The notes under the pieces: model-generated
Databases searched by the model: none
What the model was told of the DNA's origin: nothing
The model's input: only the letters and a program-made list of their open reading frames with translations
Part shown: in pieces, positions 8,504-13,563 of the stretch
How the letters are laid out: every line of letters begins with the position of its first letter
Numbering within the stretch: the stretch's first letter is position 1
Program-made: the position numbers and the translations under genes
Assembly (NCBI GenBank): GCA_014904985.1
Contig: MU128996.1
Location: forward strand, 146,092 to 159,654
Length of the DNA: 13,563 nt
Origin: Hydnum rufescens UP504
Lineage: Eukaryota; Basidiomycota; Agaricomycetes; Cantharellales; Hydnaceae
Direction of reading: 5' to 3'

Positions 8504-8784
8504 CCACAGTATGCATATTAATCAAGCAAGACAAGGTGAACATAGAGTCCACTGCTGCGGGAATGTTAGTTGGCACATCAATTATCTTGTCAGCTGGAGA
8601 GCCTCGGGTTCATGATTTTACCTTGGGGAATGGAATCTACCGTTCGTCTTTCCCAAAGAATTCATGTCTGTAGCAAAGAATCTATGAGAATTCTGGGGTT
8701 CGTACACACATACATATTTGTAGTCCACGGGGGAGATCCACCCTATCTACCATCCAAAAATTATGATCAACGCTGAGGGGGGGG
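8504..8784. repeat. Intergenic spacer of the convergent pair, duplicated at 12604-12871
   Basis: The spacer between the F-box stop and the HSPA12-like 3' end holds no gene. It aligns along its length with 12604-12871. Shared landmarks are GGGAATGTTAG versus GGAATGCTAG, GAATTCTGGGGTTCGTA versus AAATTCTCGGGTTTGTA, and AATTATGATCAAC. It contains a run of ten G (8777-8786). Both 3' untranslated regions and their polyadenylation sites must lie here, so the two transcripts may overlap antisense. Confidence 0.7.
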
Positions 8785-10272
8785 GGTGCAATAATTATGA
8801 GGATGACAGGTGACACTTCCACATTTTTCCCCTTGTGAAGGAGAACACATCAAATCTCTATACCCCAATGAAGACCAATGAAGAATAACATCAGTTCAAT
8901 AGCATTTGTAGCAGAGACAGGGGACGATCATCTCACCTCAAACCCAAGGACAAAATCTACGCAAAAGATACATGTCAAGCAGTACAACATCCCTCCCACG
9001 ATCTTTATCCCCACCAACGCAGAAAATCCCGAACCGCGAGGTTTCCAGTTGCCACACAAAGCTTGGGTACGCCCCGAGGTCGACACGACAGCAGCACAGT
9101 TCCTCACCTTCCTCTTGATTGAAGTACCGCCTGGGCTGGTCATCATTCGAGGTGTAAAGTACTAGCCCGAAGGTACTACGCAACATACTTAATGAAGAAG
9201 GGCCATTTTCTCAATGAATCTGCTCCGTGTGGTGAGAATCAGAATTGGGGTTAGGAAGCGGATGGAATCTTTGATTAATTTGCACTCATCGTCCACAGGC
9301 AGGAAAGATGATCTGCCACCACATGCACAACATTTTTAGGGGGCTAAAATGAAGTACGTAAAGAGTGCATGGAGGTGATGTGTTGTTGGAATTGGGGATG
9401 GGCGAGCTCTAACGCTTATCGCTTAGTCACCGTGTCCTTCTAGATAGTTTCTCGGGATGTACCGAAGTTCCCTCAAGCGTTTGCTTGAGCTCTGATCAAA
9501 CGCTCTATCGTTCTTCTCGTTGTGCGAATCTAAGTGGCTCCGCACCGATTCTTCAACATGTGTAACATAAGGTCCACCTGAAAGAACTTGATTCAAGGAT
9601 GGGCCTTGGTGCCGAGCTCGGATGCAGCCACAGCCACCTGTCGATCGAATTTAATTTCGTGCCTCCGCCTCAAATTGGAGGAAGCTAGAAACTGCTTACC
9701 ATTCGCAGCGTAACCATCCTTTTTGGAAAGTCACATCCGTTGCCTCAAGACCCCAAGCGCGAATGTCACTCAGAGCGTCATAGACCAGGCATGTGGGAAT
9801 CTTGGAGAAGGAGGCACTCGATCCGGGCCACCCGAGTATCTAACGGGGTTCTCTGAATCCGGGTCCAGAGATATCATACGAAACGTCTGAGCGCGCGGCT
9901 CCAAAATCGATGGAAACGATCGTATTGGGAGGGCAGGTTCTCTGTGATCACATCAGATGGAGTAGAAAGTCCCACCTGGTTCTGGGAGACGGTTGGCGAG
10001 TCATTTTCTCAATGATGGTTAAGCAAAAAACGGGAAGCTGCCGCACAGGACTAACTGGGTGCGCTCACGGATCCCTCGACGAGAAAGGCTTGGTTCGGCT
10101 GCCGTTGAACCCTCGTTTTATAATCTGCATGGTGGATCACGGATTTCGGGGCATTGGGCATGTTCATCGAGATCGCCAGGGTTGGGTGGGAATGCCTTTC
10201 CAATCCGTAAGGCACTGTGGCAACACGTTCTTCGTCGGAAGGTGCGTCGATGCGTGGGCATGGGCAGCCGAT
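8785..10272 (-). pseudogene. HSPA12-like pseudogene with internal deletion
   Basis: Degraded paralogue of the gene at 2336-5290, on the opposite strand. The position equivalent to its ATG is ATC (10272-10270). Exon 1 remains recognisable: VSIDFGAARSDVSYDI, then WPGSSASFSKIPTCLVYDAL, WGLEATDVTF and WLRCEW, interrupted by an in-frame TAG at 9842-9840. Exons 2-4 equivalents follow (about 9670-9190), with roughly 190 bp of extra sequence in intron 2. At about 9181-9188 the end of exon 4 (TTAAGT) is fused straight to the equivalent of intron 14 and exon 15. About 1.6 kb is missing, including the phosphate-2 and adenosine motifs. The tail (YTSNDDQPRRYFNQEEGEEL, then DFVLGFE) is readable but carries a TGA and a 1-bp deletion in the last exon. 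It converges on the intact F-box gene. It cannot encode a working protein of this family. Confidence 0.88.
9367..9555. other. Extra sequence inside intron 2 of the HSPA12-like pseudogene
   Basis: The corresponding intron of the plus-strand copy is 51 nt (3058-3108). Here the intron ends are recognisable on both sides but are separated by about 190 additional bases. The extra DNA contains overlapping inverted repeats: CTCAAGC (9472-9478) with GCTTGAG (9483-9489), and AGCGTTTG (9476-9483) with CAAACGCT (9497-9504). No terminal inverted repeat or target duplication is clear. It may be an insertion in this copy or sequence lost from the other. Confidence 0.45.
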
Positions 10273-10399
10273 GCCAGTATCGCAGAAGGGGACGTAGCAA
10301 TAAGGGTGATGCCCTTGAACTTATACTTGATACGTATTTCCATTTCCATGAATCCGCACACTCTGAAATAGCCCACAGGTGCCCATTATGGTGCAGCCG

Positions 10400-11430
10400 A
10401 GCGCCACCGAGTGGGTACAAAAATTGAGATCAGCGAGGTCGGAGAAGTAGTCTCGGGGCTTTACTTCCGCATTAAACATGGCCTGCGAGTGGTAATTTGA
10501 GCCCGCGTAGGAACGACGACACGACCGCTGCCCCTAGGTTTGCTTTCCTTTTGCTGCCACCCGAGCTTCCAATTTGCATCCGCCGCCACCAAGTCTACTC
10601 ATGACGTGATTTTGAGTTTTCGCTTGAAATTAATTGCCAGACATACCCAGCCTTGAAATCCCCCTCCACTGTATAATCCAAACGAGTGGACCATCCACGG
10701 CAGCGGGTTGTCTCAGCAGGAAAACCAGACGTGTCCCGGGGCGTATCGCCCCTTCTGGAAGCCCCAGGGGATTGTGGAGAAATCGGCTGGAGCCTCTGGA
10801 GCACCCCAGAAGCTTCAGAGCGGAGTATGTCTGGTTGGATTTCCTGATCTGGTGAGATCAGGCAGAACGCGGAACAGGGGTCACTCCTTTATATATCTCT
10901 TAATTCACTGGATGCCTTGTGTTCCGCTCACCCGATTTGCGTTGCAGCCCATAGGTCGCCTGAATCGGTCCAGTACAACAGTATTCTTTAAATTAGTCAC
11001 GTACACGCTCCCTACTTCCAGTCGACGCACTCGGCACGACAGCATGATATGGTTTAATTTCTTTACCTATGCATCTCCAGTGTACAAAGGAAATCTTGGT
11101 GCCGATCCAAGCCGATAAACGAACAACCTACCCCCCCTTCCTGTAACGCATTAGACCAAAAAACGAGGGCTTCCGAGAGCTAGCCGATGTCAATAATTCC
11201 ACTTATTACCCAATTTTAGGATTCATTTCCTTCTTTGGTCGAGTCCTGGATTTGATTTTTATTTCCTTCATTTTCAGTCACTACACCGTTAGTTCTTCTC
11301 TGCAAAGCTTCTTTGCATTAGAATGCCTCACTCAAGGGGTTCCATTATTCCTCAAATTGGGAAACCGAGTAGAAGCGTTATGCGATCCTTTCACAGACCT
11401 ATGATTTGTACCGTGCTCATCACCGTGCCG
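10400..11430. other. Region between the two convergent modules, no assigned gene
   Basis: Similarity to the HSPA12-like upstream flank ends near 10400, and similarity to the F-box gene begins near 11440. Between them I recognise nothing. Long open frames (10708-11118 plus, 10804-10595 minus) have no domain-like features. Positions 10715-10865 are rich in inverted repeats, including a perfect 8-bp hairpin at 10843-10862. The region replaces the first two exons of the second F-box copy, so it may include DNA inserted there or a duplication junction. Confidence 0.4.
10843..10862 (+). repeat. Perfect 8-bp hairpin
   Basis: CCTGATCT (10843-10850), loop GGTG, AGATCAGG (10855-10862). A second small hairpin, GGGGCG (10738-10743) with CGCCCC (10747-10752), lies 100 bp upstream. 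The arms ACCAGAC and GTCTGGT flank the interval between them. No U-tract or known RNA family was recognised. Confidence 0.5.
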
Positions 11431-11439
11431 ATCTTCCGG

Positions 11440-12600
11440 ATGTTCATAACGCCACCCTCCATCTGCTTACACTTGTCGATAATAGTCCTCATCCAAAAGC
11501 TTTAAGTCCCATGCTTTTCTCGATTCATGTAGACTCTGGGGACTCCATGGTCCGAGTCATGGGGCGTTTGCTCGGAATCACATTGTGTTTCGGCGGCGAC
11601 TTAAGATTAGAAATATGGGACTGGATGGCTGGCCAAAATATGACAGTGTGTAACGAGCCCTTTCCTCCATCACCGTCGGATATTTCGTGTTCTTTATTGT
11701 TCCTTGCCTCCAGGTGATATAGATGAGATGTGGACGACGTCACCCGCAGTTATTGTGCTTTCGAATTTTAAATGCCACATCCATTGTGGTTGCAAAGCAA
11801 AGGGTCCTTGAAGTCTATGAGAGCCCCATGGAATTCCCAGGGGCTCCGTCTGTCCACGCAGCGTCGCTTTTCATGCGCGTCCGAACCTTGACGGATATCG
11901 TTGGACTGTTTGTATCACTGGAAATTCAGGTTTGTCGCACGTTATTCACGGAAACGTCTCGAACAGCCCGTCGTTCTCTTCTCCTTCCTTCTCGTTCGCT
12001 AAGGACAATCGTTATCTTACCATCCTGTCCAACTCCAATGGATTTCCTAGCTCCACGCAGAGGTCGGAAGCTCAATTCCATATTCCTCTAGCTTCTCTTT
12101 GTCAGTCTTCCACGTATGGAGACGCGTGGGCAACACCCTTGGAATTCTGGTCAAAAGATGTCCACTATGGCCTTGGAGGAGATTACGGGATAAGCAGCGG
12201 GCGACTCATACGCCTCGCCCATCAAATCGGTTCGTACTTCCATGTGTATTTTTTCCACCTCAATCGATTTAGAACTGCTAGGTTCGGTAGGACAGGAGCA
12301 GATTCAGGGACAGACTATGCTCCACTTCATGTAATAAAGTCGGATGTACCTGGTGAGATATAGATAGAACGACCCCATCCTATCGGCCTTGCCTCTCGCT
12401 CTTTCAGCTTGCACGGTTCTCTCTTCCGTCCACGCGTTCTTTGCGACGATGAGCACATCATGTTTTGGGCAGTATGTTATATGTTCATTCCTCGTCGTTG
12501 ACTCGCTGTCTTAATCTTCCTACACTGAACATGCGATGTCCGATGTAGCCCGTCACGGATGTGAATGAAGAGAATGTAGATAGGGTGAATAAATTTATTA
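11440..12600 (+). pseudogene. F-box gene pseudogene, 5'-truncated and frameshifted
   Basis: Second copy of the F-box gene at 6710-8503. The equivalents of exons 1-2, including the F-box itself, are missing. Recognisable similarity starts with TLHLLTLVDNSPHP (about 11451) and continues through MVRVMGRLLG and LEIWDWMAG of exon 3. In exon 4 a 1-bp loss gives an in-frame TAA (11769-11771). A later stretch in another frame is well conserved (PLEFWSKDV, GRLIR, GADSGTDY) until TAG at 12361-12363. The last intron keeps its GTATGT donor (about 12474) but has lost the AAG acceptor, and the last exon is scrambled with stops. Without an F-box it could not join an SCF ligase. It converges on the HSPA12-like gene at 12872, in the same order and spacing as the intact pair. 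Confidence 0.88.
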
Positions 12601-12603
12601 ATT

Positions 12604-12871
12604 GACCATCCAGTAATGGCTGTGTGCACATTGATCGGCCAGGACGGGGTGAGTACCGAGAAAGTGAGTTTCACCACAGGAATGCTAGCTGGGACGTTAA
12701 CTCTCACCAGCCAGAGAGCCCCCAGTCCAGGGATTTTTGTCGCAAAATGGAATGGAGAATTTCCAGAAATTCTCGGGTTTGTATATACATGCATACCTGC
12801 ATACCTACACCGATAGTACACGGTGAGGAATGGATCCATCGAAGAATTATGATCAACACAAAGGAGGTACA
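12604..12871. repeat. Second copy of the convergent-pair spacer
   Basis: Aligns with 8504-8784. It contains no gene. Stretches similar to the other copy alternate with small insertions, for example TATATACATGCATACCTGCA where the other copy has a shorter ACACATACATA-type stretch. Together with the flanking genes it shows that one whole segment, and not only single genes, was duplicated. Confidence 0.7.
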
Positions 12872-13563
12872 TTATAGAGGAGGGGCACGATAGCGGCGAG
12901 GATGACATGCCACGGTTCCCCATTTCTCCCCCTCGTAAAGCAGCATGCATCGAAGCTCTATGCCCCAATCAAAATCAGTCCACTGGCATATTCCGTAGAG
13001 GAAAGAAATGATAATCCCACCCGCGCTATCCATCTCGAACCCGAGCACGAAATCTATGTCGAAGATATATGTGAATCATTACAACACCCACCAATGATAT
13101 CCACACCCACCAACGCAGAAATTACCAAATGGTGAGGCCTCCACTTGCTCCAGGAAGCTCGGGTACGTCTCGAGGTCAATACGACAACGGCACAGTTCCT
13201 CACCTCCCTCTTCATCGAAGTACCGCCTTGTTTGGTCACCGGTCGAGGTATAAAGCACTAGATCGAAGGTGCGATCTGAGTAATTAGGAGTGGTTAGCCA
13301 GGATCACTTACTATAATAGGAATGTTCCACATTGACCGCAGAAATACATACCATATCGCGAGGAGCAAAATTTACGCAGTCGGAGCTCACTCCTACTTCC
13401 TTTCGTGACAATAGATCCTCTCCTGACGATGTATTCCACTCTAGAAAATCAAAAACAATGTTGGATTCCAAGTGGCAGACGTGAGCAGTCATTGTAATTT
13501 ACCTGTGCTCACAGAACCATGTGCCTGCAACATTCGTGATATAGGCATCTCCTCTCAAAACAA
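12872..13563 (-). CDS. HSPA12-like protein, 3' part (last five exons), 5' end outside window
   Basis: Third HSPA12-like copy, running off the right edge. Exons on the minus strand: from the window edge to 13503, then 13440-13352, 13275-13111, 13053-13021 and 12957-12872, ending in TAA at 12874-12872. All introns have GT-AG ends, and four exon or intron lengths equal those of the plus-strand copy (exons of 89, 165 and 33 nt; introns of 62 and 57 nt). The frame is open throughout: YITNVAGTWFCEHR, VEYIVRRGSIVTKGSRSEL, YTSTGDQTRRYFDEEGGEEL, then DFVLGFEMDSAELRCMLLYE and GEKWGTV near the end. The C-terminal DSAELRxxLLYxGEKWG agrees better with the family than the plus-strand copy does (SSAEIRCVLLYKGVKCG). 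This is therefore the best candidate for a functional family member here, though the nucleotide-binding motifs lie beyond the window. Confidence 0.82.

Noticed and set aside
8928..9186. Two separate small minus-strand genes
   Set aside because: Both are frames across exons 15-16 of the HSPA12-like pseudogene. The second reads through an intron.
9910..10427. Several long plus- and minus-strand open frames
   Set aside because: They overlap exon 1 of the HSPA12-like pseudogene in other frames or on the other strand. The alignment to 2336-2931 explains the sequence.
12477..12968. 163-codon minus-strand frame
   Set aside because: It covers the convergent spacer and antisense of the last exons. 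The correct HSPA12-like exon here is 12957-12872 in another frame.

Overview
The window looks like nuclear DNA of a filamentous fungus, most likely a mushroom-forming basidiomycete (Agaricomycete). Its genes are cut by many short GT-AG introns of about 48-76 nt, and the two recognisable families are ones I know as expanded in such genomes: HSPA12-like (Hsp70-superfamily) ATPase-domain proteins and F-box proteins with a divergent C-terminal half. The species cannot be named from the sequence. No rRNA, tRNA, CRISPR array or transposase was found.

Layout. Positions 1-1833 hold no gene I can support, only a faint membrane-protein-like remnant on the minus strand (1258-1449). A 397-bp non-autonomous transposon-like element (MITE) with perfect terminal inverted repeats and many CAGTTTTGC-type repeats lies at 1834-2230, immediately upstream of a 17-exon HSPA12-like gene on the plus strand (2336-5290, 686 codons when spliced). 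Positions 5316-6709 are unassigned. A five-exon F-box gene, apparently intact, runs 6710-8503 on the plus strand (520 codons). Facing it on the minus strand is a broken HSPA12-like copy (10272-8785). Positions 10400-11430 are unassigned. A 5'-truncated, frameshifted F-box copy (11440-12600, plus) then faces a third HSPA12-like gene whose last five exons (13563-12872, minus) are all open; its 5' part lies beyond the window.

The central observation is that the convergent pair 'F-box -> <- HSPA12-like', including the roughly 280-bp spacer between the genes, occurs twice in tandem. Decay is complementary: the first pair keeps the F-box gene and has lost the HSPA12-like gene, while the second has lost the F-box gene and keeps the HSPA12-like gene as far as visible. 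The HSPA12-like copy at 2336-5290 is a third copy in opposite orientation that carries part of the same 3' spacer, which breaks off near 5315. Its nucleotide-binding motifs are altered, so it may be a degenerate ATPase or an early pseudogene.

If expressed, the F-box protein would be expected to present substrates to an SCF ubiquitin ligase. The HSPA12-like protein would be a chaperone-like or nucleotide-sensing protein. A functional link between them is only suggested by their repeated co-location and is not shown by the sequence.
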